In this document: positions 26,319 through 36,274 of the stretch, piece after piece
Layout of the letters: every line of letters starts with the position of its first letter
Position numbering within the stretch: the first letter of the stretch is position 1
Assembly: GCA_036560445.1 (NCBI GenBank)
Contig: DATBRG010000004.1
Location: 124,001 to 188,000 of the forward strand
Length of the DNA stretch: 64,000 nt
Source of the DNA: DATBRG01 sp036560445
Lineage (GTDB): Bacteria; Pseudomonadota; Gammaproteobacteria; Burkholderiales; Methylophilaceae
Direction: 5' to 3'
Notes under the pieces: model-generated
Database searches by the model: none
What the model was told of the DNA's origin: nothing
Seen by the model: the letters and a program-made list of their open reading frames with translations, nothing else
Program-made: the position numbers and the translations under genes

Positions 26319-28151
26319 CTATTCCACAGTCACTGACTTAGCCAGATTCCTCGGCTTATCAACGTCAGTGCCTTTTAACAGTGCCGCATGGTACGCCAGC
26401 AATTGCACCGGGATAGTGTGCAAGATCGGCGACAACACCCCCACATGGCGCGGCGTACGGATGACATGCACGCCCTCGCTCTCTGAAAAGTGACTATCCA
26501 GATCTGCAAACACGAACAGCTCACCACCGCGCGCGCGAACTTCCTGCATATTGGACTTTACCTTCTCTAGCAGTACGTCATTGGGGGCAATCACTACAAC
26601 CGGCATCTCCTTATCCACCAAGGCTAACGGGCCATGCTTCAGCTCGCCAGCCGGGTAAGCTTCTGCGTGGATATAGGAGATCTCCTTAAGCTTCAGCGCG
26701 CCTTCAAGAGCAATAGGGTAGTGCATGCCACGGCCCAGGAACAAGGCGTGGTCCTTATTGGCAAAGGCTTTGGCCCATTCGCGAATTTGCGGCTCCAGAT
26801 TCAAGGCAAACTGTACGCTACCAGGTAGATGACGTAGTGCATCAAGGTACTCATGTTCTTGTGTTGTATTCAACAGACCGCGCTGTTTGGCCAAAGTAGC
26901 GGCAAGCGTAAATAGCGCAACCAGCTGGGTGGTAAAGGCTTTGGTGGAAGCAACGCCGATCTCTGCCCCTGCGCGTGTATAGAAGATGAGCTTGGAGGCA
27001 CGTGGAATAGCACTTTCCTGCACATTGCATATTGCCAGCGTGAGGTTCTGTCCTAATGACTTGGCATGCTTGAGCGCCTCCATGGTGTCCAGCGTTTCGC
27101 CAGACTGCGAGATGGTGACAATGAGCTGTTTAGGGTTAGGTACGGACTGGCGATAGCGGTATTCGCTGGCGATCTCGACATTGGTTGGAACCCTGGCAAT
27201 GCTCTCCAGCCAGTATTTGGCGGTGAGGCCAGCGTAATAGCTAGTACCAGCAGCCAGGATCAAGATGCTATCAACTTGGCCAAAAACCTCCTTGGCACCA
27301 TCACCGAACAGGGCAGGGGTAAAGCTGTTGTCGTCGATGGCGGCTTCGATAGTATCAGTAAGGGCACGCGGTTGTTCGTGGATCTCCTTCTGCATGAAAT
27401 GGGCGTAAGGACCAAGTTCCATAGAGGCAAGCGAAACATCGCTCATGTGGACTTTACGGCTAACTTCGACACCATCACGACCGAAGATGGTTACGCCATC
27501 ACGGCGGATTTCACCTACATCGCCATCTTCAAGGTAGATTACACGGCGCGTCACAGATAACACGGCTGAGACATCAGATGCGATAAAGTTCTCACCATCA
27601 CCCAGACCAATGAGTAATGGGCAACCCTGGCGTGCGCAGACCATGATGTCGGGAGATTGCACTGACACTACGCTGATGGCAAATGCACCAGTAAGCTCGG
27701 CAACAGCCTTTTGCGTGGCTGCCAGCAGGTTATTTCCTTGCTTGTGATAATAATGGATCAGGTGCGCGATGACTTCAGTATCAGTCTGTGATTCGAACAC
27801 ATAACCCAGGCTTTTGAGGCGGTCGCGTTCTTCGTCATGGTTTTCGATGATACCGTTATGCACCACAGCAATCTCACCGCATGAGATGTGCGGGTGAGCA
27901 TTGGTTTCGGTCACACCCCCGTGCGTAGCCCAGCGCGTGTGACCGATACCGATCAAGCCTGACAGACGTTCTTCATTAGCCTTGCCCTGCATCTCAGCCA
28001 CACGGCCTACGGCACGCACGCGCCTTATATTCTCACCATCCAGCACCGCTATACCGGCAGAATCATAGCCGCGATATTCCAGCCGACTCAGTCCCTCAAT
28101 TAACATCGGCACGATGTTGCGCATGCCTACTGCACCTACAATTCCGCACAT
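26319..28151 (-). CDS. glmS: Glutamine-fructose-6-phosphate aminotransferase (isomerizing)
   Basis: First step of UDP-GlcNAc synthesis: fructose-6-phosphate plus glutamine to glucosamine-6-phosphate. The 610-residue protein begins MCGIVGAVG, so Cys is the N-terminal nucleophile of the class II amidotransferase after Met removal; this fixes the start at 28151 even though the frame stays open to 28268. Two SIS isomerase domains follow (ILAAGTSYYAGLTAKY and FLGRGMHYPIALEGALKLKEISYIHAEAYPAGELKHGP). It ends in the typical KSVTVE. It lies 28 bp after glmU on the same strand, forming a glmU-glmS operon. Confidence 0.97.
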   Translation of the reverse strand: MCGIVGAVGMRNIVPMLIEGLSRLEYRGYDSAGIAVLDGENIRRVRAVGRVAEMQGKANEERLSGLIGIGHTRWATHGGVTETNAHPHISCGEIAVVHNGIIENHDEERDRLKSLGYVFESQTDTEVIAHLIHYYHKQGNNLLAATQKAVAELTGAFAISVVSVQSPDIMVCARQGCPLLIGLGDGENFIASDVSAVLSVTRRVIYLEDGDVGEIRRDGVTIFGRDGVEVSRKVHMSDVSLASMELGPYAHFMQKEIHEQPRALTDTIEAAIDDNSFTPALFGDGAKEVFGQVDSILILAAGTSYYAGLTAKYWLESIARVPTNVEIASEYRYRQSVPNPKQLIVTISQSGETLDTMEALKHAKSLGQNLTLAICNVQESAIPRASKLIFYTRAGAEIGVASTKAFTTQLVALFTLAATLAKQRGLLNTTQEHEYLDALRHLPGSVQFALNLEPQIREWAKAFANKDHALFLGRGMHYPIALEGALKLKEISYIHAEAYPAGELKHGPLALVDKEMPVVVIAPNDVLLEKVKSNMQEVRARGGELFVFADLDSHFSESEGVHVIRTPRHVGVLSPILHTIPVQLLAYHAALLKGTDVDKPRNLAKSVTVE

Positions 28152-28179
28152 ATCAAATTGCCTTCTAAATTTTTCTTGG

Positions 28180-29556
28180 CTAGCCGCCAGATTTCTTAAC
28201 CGGCCGCTTCCAGCCCTTAATTGTTGTTTGCCTGCCGCGCGACACCGCCAGCTCACCCGCAGGAACATCCCTGGTAATCGTAGAGCCAGCGCCTATGGTC
28301 GCACCTTCACCTATCGTCACCGGTGCGACTAGCTGTGAATCTGAGCCTACGAACACGTTATCGCCGATTACCGTGCGGTGTTTATTAGCACCATCGTAGT
28401 TACAAGTAATGGTGCCAGCACCAATATTGACGTATTTACCAACCGTGCTATCGCCTACGTAACTAAGATGATTAACCTTGCTGCTTACATTAACCTGACT
28501 ATTCTTGATTTCTACAAAATTTCCTATGTGTACATCCTGCGCCAGCTCGGTACCTGGACGCAGACGTGCATAGGGTCCGATAATGCAATCGTTGCCAACC
28601 TTGACACTATCCATATGGCTAAATGGGGCAATCAAAGTGCCATCTCCAATACTGGCATCACGTATGACGCAGTAAGCACTAACTTTTATACCGTTACCCA
28701 ACGTGACGTTGCCTTCAAATATGCAACCGACATCGATTTCGACATCACGCCCAACCTGCAAATTGCCACGCACATCGATACGGTTGGGATCGGCCAGGGA
28801 AACACCCGCCTGTAATAATCGTTTGGCCACATCCTGTTGATAAACACGTTCGACAGCTGCTAAATCCAATTTGGAGTTCACGCCCGCCACCTCCCATTCG
28901 TCTTGTGATATTTCTGCTGTGACCGCCACTTTATCCTGTACTGCCATAGCGACTACATCAGTCAGGTAGTACTCACTTTGGCTATTATTGTTGCTGAGTG
29001 CGCCAAGCCATTTCTTAAGCCAGCGGTTGGGCATGGCCATCATGCCGCTATTGACCTCGTTGATGATGTGCTGAGCCGCGCTGGCATCTTTATGTTCAAT
29101 AATGGCACTGACTTCACCATTGCCTGTACGTACGATGCGGCCATAGCCTGTTGGGTCTGGTTTATTCACGGTAAGCAGAGCCAGGCCTTGCTGACTTTTT
29201 GTAACGAGCTTTTCGCAAGTTGCTGGCTTGATTAGCGGAACGTCGCCTAACAAGATCAGGCAAGTCGCATCGTCATCAAGATGGGGTGCCGCCTGCATGA
29301 CAGCGTGCCCTGTGCCGTGCTGTTGCGCTTGATTCGCCCAAATGATGTGTTTACCAGCAAAAGCTTGCGGCACCGCTTCGCCACCGAAGCCATAGACCAC
29401 AATGATTTTGCTGGGTGACAAGGCTTCTGCACATGCAATCACATGCCCTAATAACGGCCTCCCTGCAAGTTGATGCAGGACTTTGGGCTTATCCGAGTAC
29501 ATGCGCGTGCCTTTGCCTGCGGCAAGGATGACGACATTCAGTTTATTGGTAGACAT
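28180..29556 (-). CDS. glmU: Bifunctional N-acetylglucosamine-1-phosphate uridyltransferase / acetyltransferase
   Basis: Makes UDP-GlcNAc for peptidoglycan and LPS. The 458-residue protein has the N-terminal nucleotidyltransferase domain (VVILAAGKGTRMYSDKPKVLHQLAGRPLLGHV, then QQHGTGHAV and LLGDVPLI) and a C-terminal left-handed beta-helix of hexapeptide repeats (IDVGCIFEGNVTLGNGIKVSAYC through VGSDSQLVAPVTIGEGATIGAGSTI). Acetyl-transfer residues lie in HLSYVGDSTVGKYVNIGAGTITCNYDG. Upstream of glmS, same operon; divergent from the SDR gene at 29664. Confidence 0.97.
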   Translation of the reverse strand: MSTNKLNVVILAAGKGTRMYSDKPKVLHQLAGRPLLGHVIACAEALSPSKIIVVYGFGGEAVPQAFAGKHIIWANQAQQHGTGHAVMQAAPHLDDDATCLILLGDVPLIKPATCEKLVTKSQQGLALLTVNKPDPTGYGRIVRTGNGEVSAIIEHKDASAAQHIINEVNSGMMAMPNRWLKKWLGALSNNNSQSEYYLTDVVAMAVQDKVAVTAEISQDEWEVAGVNSKLDLAAVERVYQQDVAKRLLQAGVSLADPNRIDVRGNLQVGRDVEIDVGCIFEGNVTLGNGIKVSAYCVIRDASIGDGTLIAPFSHMDSVKVGNDCIIGPYARLRPGTELAQDVHIGNFVEIKNSQVNVSSKVNHLSYVGDSTVGKYVNIGAGTITCNYDGANKHRTVIGDNVFVGSDSQLVAPVTIGEGATIGAGSTITRDVPAGELAVSRGRQTTIKGWKRPVKKSGG

Positions 29557-29663
29557 ATTCGGCCACTGTCGACTTGATCATGCAAGATTTTAACGGCTTT
29601 TTGCGCCCAAAGGTCAGCAGGTTTACCATGTGCTCAACCCTGCAATTTAGATATGGAGTTTTT

Positions 29664-30455
29664 ATGGATTTACAACTCGAAAATAAACTGGCTTTGGTTA
29701 CCGGTAGTACCGCTGGTATTGGTTTTGCCATTGCACGTGCGCTGGCAAATGAAGGGGCGCGCGTGATTGTGAATGGGCGTACCCAGGCTGCGGTCGATGA
29801 AGCTGTGGCAAAACTATCAGCCGAAACCAAGGGCAAGATAGAGGGTTTTGCCGGTGATTTGAGCAAGGCTGATGTCGCGGATGTTTTAGTCGGCAAATTC
29901 CCTGAAGTGGAAATACTTATCAATAACCTTGGCATCTTCGAGCCAAAGCCATTTGAGAATATCCCTGATGATGACTGGTTACGCTTTTTTGAAGTCAATG
30001 TACTCAGTGGTGTGCGCCTGTCACGGCTTTATCTACCCATGATGAAACGTATCAACTGGGGCCGTATCATTTTCATTTCGAGTGAGAGCGCAGTACAGAT
30101 TCCGGCAGAAATGATTCATTACGGCATGACCAAAACAGCCCAACTCGCGGTTTCACGTGGGCTGGCAGAAACACTGGCTGGCACCGGAATTACCGTCAAT
30201 AGTGTACTGCCGGGGCCAACCAAATCACGTGGTGTGCTTGATTTTGTAGAATCGATGAGTAAGGCCGAACATAAGTCGTTCAACCACTTTGAAACAGAGT
30301 TCTTTCAGTCTGTTAGGCCCAGCTCACTGATCAAACGTTTTGCCACACCTGAAGAAGTCGCTTCCATGGTGGCATATGTTGCCAGTCCGCTGGCCTCAGC
30401 CACTACTGGCGCGGCATTACGCGTGGATGGTGGAACCATCAGAAGCGCCTTTTAG
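29664..30455 (+). CDS. SDR family oxidoreductase
   Basis: A 263-residue SDR with the cofactor motif ALVTGSTAGIGFAIARALANEGARVIVNGRT, the motif LINNLG (normally NNAG), catalytic Ser in IIFISSESAVQIP and the YGMTKTAQLAVSRG catalytic Tyr/Lys. It ends with a typical ASATTGAALRVDGGT. The NNLG variant and the long lid around KPFENIPDDDWLRFFEVNV resemble oxidoreductases of the YdfG/YkvO kind; the substrate is unknown. ATG 29664 follows a GGAG Shine-Dalgarno; an earlier in-frame ATG at 29574 is less likely. Confidence 0.88.
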   Translation: MDLQLENKLALVTGSTAGIGFAIARALANEGARVIVNGRTQAAVDEAVAKLSAETKGKIEGFAGDLSKADVADVLVGKFPEVEILINNLGIFEPKPFENIPDDDWLRFFEVNVLSGVRLSRLYLPMMKRINWGRIIFISSESAVQIPAEMIHYGMTKTAQLAVSRGLAETLAGTGITVNSVLPGPTKSRGVLDFVESMSKAEHKSFNHFETEFFQSVRPSSLIKRFATPEEVASMVAYVASPLASATTGAALRVDGGTIRSAF

Positions 30456-30472
30456 TAAATCTAACAGCCAAC

Positions 30473-30500
30473 AAAAAAGGCAGCCCAAGCTACCTTTTTT
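30473..30500. terminator. Bidirectional terminator between the SDR gene and atpC
   Basis: An A-run, GGCAGC, loop CCAA, GCTACC, T-run: hairpin flanked by A6 and T6, so it can stop transcription from both converging genes. One stem position is C-A on the plus strand and G-U on the minus strand. Confidence 0.85.
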
Positions 30501-30514
30501 ATTACTGCATTTGC

Positions 30515-30937
30515 TTAGTGCTTCTTGCGCAGGCGCTCTATAGCTTGCAACTGCGCTACGGCTTCAGCCAGCTCAGCTTGCGCTTTGGCGTAGTCGATAT
30601 CCGAAGCATGGTTCTTCATGGCTTCTTCTGCCGCGCGCCTAGCTTCTTCTGCCTTGGCCTGATCCAAATCAGCACCGCGAATAGCAGTATCAGCCAGCAC
30701 GGTGATAACACCGGGCTGCACTTCCAGGATACCGCCAGAAACGAAAATCAATGTTTCTTCAGCTTGGTCCGGCACCTTGACACGCAAGGCACCCGCCTTG
30801 ATGTTGGTGATAAGTGGGGCATGGCGCGGGTAAATACCGATCTCACCCATCTTGGCCGGGGCGGCGACGAATTCGGCCAGCCCAGAGAAGATGGACTCTT
30901 CAGCACTTACGACGTCCAGATGTATTGTCATTGCCAT
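30515..30937 (-). CDS. atpC: ATP synthase epsilon subunit
   Basis: Central-stalk subunit of F1 that couples and inhibits rotation. The 140-residue protein has the N-terminal beta-sandwich (MAMTIHLDVVSAEESIFSGLAEFVAAPAKMGEIGIYPRHAPLIT) and the C-terminal helical hairpin (RGADLDQAKAEEARRAAEEAMKNHA). Last gene of the atpIBEFHAGDC operon; a terminator follows. Confidence 0.97.
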   Translation of the reverse strand: MAMTIHLDVVSAEESIFSGLAEFVAAPAKMGEIGIYPRHAPLITNIKAGALRVKVPDQAEETLIFVSGGILEVQPGVITVLADTAIRGADLDQAKAEEARRAAEEAMKNHASDIDYAKAQAELAEAVAQLQAIERLRKKH

Positions 30938-30971
30938 TTCCTTGTCCTTTTCCGTTTAGTCAAAGGACTAG

Positions 30972-32390
30972 TTAGTTCATCGTCTTGGCTTTTTCTACAG
31001 CCTCTTCAATACCGCCAACCATATAGAAAGCTTGTTCTGGCAGGTGATCATACTCACCGGCAACAATCGCCTTGAAGCCCTTGATGGTTTCTTTCAGGGT
31101 GACGTATTTGCCCGGGGAACCAGTAAATACTTCAGCAACGTGGAACGGCTGTGACAGGAAACGCTGAATCTTACGGGCACGGTTAACAGCCAACTTATCT
31201 TCCGGGGATAGTTCGTCCATACCCAGAATCGCAATAATGTCGCGCAGTTCCTTATAGCGTTGCAGGGTAGCCTGAACAGAACGTGCCACCTGATAGTGTT
31301 CTTCGCCTACGATCAGCGGGTCGAGCTGACGTGAGGAGGAATCCAGCGGGTCAACCGCCGGATAGATACCAAGTGAAGCAATATCACGCGACAGCACCAC
31401 GGTGGAATCCAAGTGCTGGAAGGTGGTAGCGGGGGATGGGTCAGTCAAGTCATCCGCAGGCACGTAAACGGCCTGAATCGAAGTAATCGAACCGACCTTG
31501 GTTGAGGTAATACGCTCTTGCAAGCGGCCCATTTCGTCAGCCAGGGTAGGTTGGTAACCCACAGCGGAAGGCATACGGCCCAGCAGTGCGGATACTTCGG
31601 TACCGGCCAAAGTGTAACGGTAAATGTTATCAACGAAGAACAGGATATCACGGCCTTCGTCACGGAATTTTTCGGCCATGGTCAGGCCAGACAGCGCAAC
31701 GCGCAGACGGTTGCCCGGTGGTTCGTTCATCTGACCGAACACCATCGCCACCTTGGATTCAGACATGTTATCCAGCTTGATAACGCCAGCTTCTGCCATT
31801 TCATGGTAGAAGTCATTACCTTCACGGGTACGTTCACCCACACCGGCGAATACGGACAGACCCGAGTGCTGCTTGGCGATGTTGTTAATCAGTTCCAGCA
31901 TGTTCACGGTCTTGCCTACACCGGCGCCGCCGAACAGGCCAACCTTACCACCCTTGGCAAACGGGCAGACCAGGTCAATCACCTTGATGCCGGTTTCGAG
32001 CAAGTCAACAGAAGGGGAGAGCTCTTCGAAAGTTGGAGCGGGCTGGTGGATGGAGCGACGCTCATCACCTTGGATGGGGCCAGCTTCATCAATTGGGCGG
32101 CCTAATACGTCCATGATACGACCCAGTGTGCCGTTACCAACTGGCACTGTAATCTGGCTGCCAGTCGCTTTGAACTTCATGCCACGACTCAAGCCGTCGG
32201 AGGAGCCCATAGCAATGGTACGGACAATGCCGTCGCCTAGTTGCTGCTGCACTTCCAGCGTCAGGCCTTCTTCAGCAGTAGAGCCTACCTCATCGAGAAT
32301 CAGCGCGTCATACACTTTTGGCATGGCATCACGTGGGAATTCAACGTCAACCACGGCACCGATACATTGAACTACTTTACCTTGACTCAT
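30972..32390 (-). CDS. atpD: ATP synthase beta subunit
   Basis: Catalytic subunit of F1. Walker A GGAGVGKT lies near residue 155, the DELSEEDKLAV-type segment is present as DELSPEDKLAVNRARKIQRFLSQPFHVAEVFTG, and the catalytic glutamate region is GVGERTREGND. The start is placed at ATG 32390 (MSQGKVVQCIGAVVDVEFP, 472 residues), the family N-terminus; six further codons upstream stay open. It lies between atpG and atpC in the operon. Confidence 0.98.
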   Translation of the reverse strand: MSQGKVVQCIGAVVDVEFPRDAMPKVYDALILDEVGSTAEEGLTLEVQQQLGDGIVRTIAMGSSDGLSRGMKFKATGSQITVPVGNGTLGRIMDVLGRPIDEAGPIQGDERRSIHQPAPTFEELSPSVDLLETGIKVIDLVCPFAKGGKVGLFGGAGVGKTVNMLELINNIAKQHSGLSVFAGVGERTREGNDFYHEMAEAGVIKLDNMSESKVAMVFGQMNEPPGNRLRVALSGLTMAEKFRDEGRDILFFVDNIYRYTLAGTEVSALLGRMPSAVGYQPTLADEMGRLQERITSTKVGSITSIQAVYVPADDLTDPSPATTFQHLDSTVVLSRDIASLGIYPAVDPLDSSSRQLDPLIVGEEHYQVARSVQATLQRYKELRDIIAILGMDELSPEDKLAVNRARKIQRFLSQPFHVAEVFTGSPGKYVTLKETIKGFKAIVAGEYDHLPEQAFYMVGGIEEAVEKAKTMN

Positions 32391-32438
32391 CTTGGTTTCC
32401 TCAATCAATACTTATTCGTTATGTATTCAGACGCTAGC

Positions 32439-33302
32439 CTAGACTGCTGCTGCGCCGCCCACAATTTCAGAGATTTCTTTAGTAATCGCAGCCTGACGCG
32501 CTTTGTTGTATACCAACTTGAGCTCGCCAATGACATTCTTCGCGTTATCGGAGGCGGACTTCATGGCCACCATACGTGCACTTTGCTCAGAGGCCATGTT
32601 TTCAGCAACCGCATGGAACACCAATGACTCGACGTAACGCGTCATGAGTTCATCAACAACGCTCTTGGCTTCCGGCTCGTAGATGTAATCCCAATGGCCT
32701 TCTGCGCTGCCCATTTGTTCACCGCTCAAGGGCAATAACTGCTCAATGATGGGCTCCTGTTTCATAGTGTTGATGAAACGGGTGTAGCAGATGAACAACT
32801 GATCGATTTCACCAGCGATATAGGCATCCAGCAACAGTTTCACTGGGCCAATTAACTTGTCCATGTGCGGCCTGTCACCCAGACCAATGACGTGGGATTT
32901 AACATTAGCACCAACTCGGCCCATGAAACCAAAGCCCTTGTTGCCGATGGCACTGACCACTACACCTTTGCCTGCGTTTTCCCAAGCCTTCATCTGGTTC
33001 AGTGAAAGACGCAGTACGTTGGTATTCAAGCCACCACAGAGGCCCTTGTCAGAACTCACAACGATGATGCCAACGTTTGCGATCTTTTCACGGTTGATCA
33101 GGAATGGATGCTTGTATTCCGGATGCGCCTTGGAAAGGTGAGCTGCCACGTTGCGGATTTTTTCAGCATAAGGACGGGCAGCGCGCATACGATCCTGCGC
33201 CTTGCGCATCTTGGATGCGGCTACCATTTCCATCGCCTTGGTGATCTTGCGCGTGTTTTCTACGCTCTTGATCTTGGTACGGATTTCTTTGCTACCGGCC
33301 AT
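32439..33302 (-). CDS. atpG: ATP synthase gamma subunit
   Basis: The rotor shaft of F1. The 287-residue protein begins MAGSKEIRTKIKSVENTRKITKAMEMVAASKMRKAQ and ends with NKARQAAITKEISEIVGGAAAV, both characteristic coiled-coil ends. It is flanked by atpA and atpD in standard order. Confidence 0.98.
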   Translation of the reverse strand: MAGSKEIRTKIKSVENTRKITKAMEMVAASKMRKAQDRMRAARPYAEKIRNVAAHLSKAHPEYKHPFLINREKIANVGIIVVSSDKGLCGGLNTNVLRLSLNQMKAWENAGKGVVVSAIGNKGFGFMGRVGANVKSHVIGLGDRPHMDKLIGPVKLLLDAYIAGEIDQLFICYTRFINTMKQEPIIEQLLPLSGEQMGSAEGHWDYIYEPEAKSVVDELMTRYVESLVFHAVAENMASEQSARMVAMKSASDNAKNVIGELKLVYNKARQAAITKEISEIVGGAAAV

Positions 33303-33349
33303 TGTCGATTACCTAGTAAGGTTTTCCTGTTTAATCAAAGCCCTAACGC

Positions 33350-34891
33350 TTAGTAAGCGTTAGTTGCCTTGAAGTCCTGAATAGCAGCTTCTACCGCTTT
33401 TTCATCATCGCCTGCCAAGTCCTTGCTGGACTCAATCTTGTCCATCAAGCTCTTGTACTTGGAGTTCATGAAAGAGTGTAGAGCGCCTTCAAATGCCAGA
33501 ACCTTGACGGTTGGCACATCATCGAAATAGCCCTTGTTAGCCGCCAGCAGAGACAGCGCCATATTGGACACGCTCAGCGGTGCATATTGTGCCTGCTTCA
33601 TCAGCTCAGTGAACATACGACCGCGGTCCAGCTGCTTGCGGGTAGCTTCATCCAGATCGGATGCGAACTGCGCAAACGCAGCCAATTCACGATACTGGGC
33701 CAAAGCTAGACGTACACCGCCGCCCAGCTTCTTGATAACCTTGGTCTGCGCTGCACCACCAACGCGGGATACGGAGATACCGGCGTTGATCGCAGGACGG
33801 ATACCGGCGTTGAACAAGTCACTTTCCAGGAAGATCTGGCCGTCAGTAATCGAAATCACGTTAGTTGGAACAAATGCTGAAACGTCGCCAGCTGCGGTTT
33901 CAATCACTGGCAGTGCGGTCAATGAACCGGTCTTGCCTTTGACAGCACCGTTGGTGAACTTTTCAACGTATTCCTCGTTAACGCGAGCTGCACGCTCAAG
34001 CAAACGGGAGTGAATATAGAACACGTCACCTGGGTAAGCTTCACGGCCTGGTGGGCGGCGCAGCAACAGGGAGATTTGACGATAGGCGATCGCTTGCTTG
34101 GTCAAGTCATCGTAAACAATCAGAGCGTCTTCGCCGCGGTCACGGAAGTATTCGCCCATGGTACAACCAGCGTATGGTGCAATGAATTGTAATGCTGCAG
34201 AGTCAGAAGCAGAAGCAGCAACGACGATGGTGTAAGCCATGGCGCCGTTTTCTTCGAGCTTGCGAACCACGTTGGCGATAGTCGAAGCCTTTTGGCCGAT
34301 CGCAACGTAGATACAGGTCATGTTCTGACCCTTCTGATTGATGATGGCATCAACAGCTACGGCAGTCTTACCGGTCTGGCGATCGCCAATAATCAGTTCG
34401 CGCTGACCACGGCCAACTGGCACCATGGAGTCAATGGACTTGAGACCAGTTTGTACAGGTTGAGAAACAGACTTACGGGCAATAACGCCCGGGGCAATCT
34501 TCTCGATCTTGTCGGTCATCTTGGCATTAACCGGGCCCTTGCCATCAATTGGCTGACCCAGTGCATTGACTACGCGGCCAATCAGTTCTGGGCCTACCGG
34601 CACTTCCAGAATCTTGCCGGTACATTTGCAGGTATCGCCTTCGGTGATGTGCTCGTAGGCACCCAGAACCACGGCGCCGACTGAGTCGCGCTCAAGATTG
34701 AGCGCCAGACCGAAAGTATTGCCTGGGAATTCGATCATTTCACCGGCCATCACGTTGGACAGGCCATGAATACGAACAATGCCATCAGTCACTGAAATCA
34801 CGGTACCTTGGGTACGCGCTTCAGCACTGGTGGAAAAATTCTCTAATCTGCTCTTAATCAGTTCACTGATTTCTGATGTGGATAACTGCAT
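33350..34891 (-). CDS. atpA: ATP synthase alpha subunit
   Basis: Non-catalytic nucleotide-binding subunit of F1, 513 residues. The P-loop is GDRQTGKT (about 169-176), preceded by PVGRGQRELIIG, and the signature PAINAGISVSRVGG is present. The N-terminus MQLSTSEISELIKSRLENF matches the family. Between atpH and atpG. Confidence 0.98.
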   Translation of the reverse strand: MQLSTSEISELIKSRLENFSTSAEARTQGTVISVTDGIVRIHGLSNVMAGEMIEFPGNTFGLALNLERDSVGAVVLGAYEHITEGDTCKCTGKILEVPVGPELIGRVVNALGQPIDGKGPVNAKMTDKIEKIAPGVIARKSVSQPVQTGLKSIDSMVPVGRGQRELIIGDRQTGKTAVAVDAIINQKGQNMTCIYVAIGQKASTIANVVRKLEENGAMAYTIVVAASASDSAALQFIAPYAGCTMGEYFRDRGEDALIVYDDLTKQAIAYRQISLLLRRPPGREAYPGDVFYIHSRLLERAARVNEEYVEKFTNGAVKGKTGSLTALPVIETAAGDVSAFVPTNVISITDGQIFLESDLFNAGIRPAINAGISVSRVGGAAQTKVIKKLGGGVRLALAQYRELAAFAQFASDLDEATRKQLDRGRMFTELMKQAQYAPLSVSNMALSLLAANKGYFDDVPTVKVLAFEGALHSFMNSKYKSLMDKIESSKDLAGDDEKAVEAAIQDFKATNAY

Positions 34892-34933
34892 TACTCTGTC
34901 TCCTGACCCATTCTGGGTCTAATTAATAGCGGC

Positions 34934-35470
34934 CTAACCTTTAAGCGTATAAGCCAACTCTTGTAATTGACCACGGACGGAAGCGTCTATGACCGTATCA
35001 CCGACTACAATCTTTATCCCGCCGATAATTTGCGGGTCTAACTTGACGCTTGCTTCAATTTTTTTGCCGAACTTAATTTCCAAGCGCTTTACCAAAGCCT
35101 TTACTTCAGCATCGCTGAGTTTGGCAGCCGCGGTAATCTCAGCCTCTAGCACGCCTTCATCTTCGGCCTTAAGCTCTTCAAATGCCGTTGCAACTTCTGG
35201 CATCAAAGCTAGCCGGCCATATTCGACAAGCAACTTCACCATGTTCTTACCGGAAGCATCCAACTTGTCTCCGCAAACGGCCAGGAACAATCGCTCAACA
35301 TCGGCGCTAGATGCTTTGGGGTCTTCAATAAGCGCTTTCATCTGTGCGTCCGCAGTCACTGCGGCAGCAAAGCCCAACATTTCAGACCAATGTGCCAGCG
35401 CATTCTTTTCCTTCGCCAGACGGAAAGCTGCGACTGCGTAAGGTCTAACTATCGTTACCGCTTCAGCCAT
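34934..35470 (-). CDS. atpH: ATP synthase delta subunit
   Basis: Links the F1 head to the b-subunit stator. The 178-residue protein has the helical N-terminal domain (VRPYAVAAFRLAKEKNALAHW) and the C-terminal domain with LDPQIIGGIKIVVGDTVIDASVRGQL, the delta/OSCP signature. Confidence 0.97.
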   Translation of the reverse strand: MAEAVTIVRPYAVAAFRLAKEKNALAHWSEMLGFAAAVTADAQMKALIEDPKASSADVERLFLAVCGDKLDASGKNMVKLLVEYGRLALMPEVATAFEELKAEDEGVLEAEITAAAKLSDAEVKALVKRLEIKFGKKIEASVKLDPQIIGGIKIVVGDTVIDASVRGQLQELAYTLKG

Positions 35471-35486
35471 AATCGTGCTTACTTTC

Positions 35487-35957
35487 CTAAAGCTCGTTGG
35501 CGATGGTGTTCAGCATTTCTGCGTGAGCCTTGGCATCGATCTCTTTGCGCAGAATTTTCTCTGCGCCAGCCACTGCCAATGCAGAGACTTGCTGACGCAG
35601 ACCCTCTTTGGCGCGGTTTACTTCCTGATCGATTTCAGCCTTGGCACCTGCAATAATGCGGTCACCTTCAGTTTTAGCGTTGCCTTTAGCTTCTTCAACG
35701 ATTTCGCTGGCACGTTTGTCAGCCTGAGCGATGATGTCAGAAGCTTTTTCCTTGGCCGCATGCAGTTCCTGACTAGCCTTTTTGGCAGCCAGTTCCAGTT
35801 CGTGCTTACCGCGGTCAGCAGCTGCCAAGCCATCGGCGATCTGCTTCTGGCGATTTGCCAAGGCAGTCATGATGGGTGGCCAGACGAACGTCATGCAGAA
35901 CCAGACGAATATGATGAACATAATCGCTTGTGCTATCAGGGTTGCATTGATATTCAT
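35487..35957 (-). CDS. atpF: ATP synthase b subunit
   Basis: Peripheral stalk of Fo. The 156-residue protein has one N-terminal membrane segment (MNINATLIAQAIMFIIFVWFCMTFVWPP) and then a long charged helix (ANRQKQIADGLAAADRGKHELELAAKK onward) that dimerises and reaches to delta. The stop lies 17 bp before atpH. Confidence 0.97.
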   Translation of the reverse strand: MNINATLIAQAIMFIIFVWFCMTFVWPPIMTALANRQKQIADGLAAADRGKHELELAAKKASQELHAAKEKASDIIAQADKRASEIVEEAKGNAKTEGDRIIAGAKAEIDQEVNRAKEGLRQQVSALAVAGAEKILRKEIDAKAHAEMLNTIANEL

Positions 35958-36003
35958 GCAAAAGCCTTTCTTAGTTTGCTTTTAACTTAGGTTGCCTGAG
36001 GGT

Positions 36004-36237
36004 TTAGCCTGCAACTGCAAACAGAACATACATGGCAATACCAACAGCAATCATTGGTACGGCGTCGACCAGACCCATAACGATGAAGAACTGGGTACGC
36101 AGCATAGGGATGAGTTCTGGTTGGCGAGCAGCGCCTTCAAGGAAGCGACCACCCAAGATACCGATACCAACAGCGGCACCCAGTGCGCCCAGACCCAGCA
36201 TAATCGCGCCAGCAATAAATAACAGTGCGTGTTCCAT
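36004..36237 (-). CDS. atpE: ATP synthase c subunit
   Basis: Proteolipid of the rotor ring: 77 residues with two membrane helices joined by the polar loop ARQPEL. The ion-binding residue is the Asp in MGLVDAVPMIAVG (about residue 60); no Na+-binding pattern was noted, so the ring should be proton-driven. Confidence 0.97.
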   Translation of the reverse strand: MEHALLFIAGAIMLGLGALGAAVGIGILGGRFLEGAARQPELIPMLRTQFFIVMGLVDAVPMIAVGIAMYVLFAVAG

Positions 36238-36274
36238 TTGTTTCTCTCTCCTGTAAAAAACTAGTGCTTAAAAA

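Noticed and set aside
30148..30165. Half parS (GTTTCACGTGG) inside the SDR gene
   Set aside because: Only the left half matches; it is inside a coding region and the right half diverges.
31518..32105. Plus-strand open frame of 195 codons opposite atpD
   Set aside because: Antisense shadow of a highly conserved gene.
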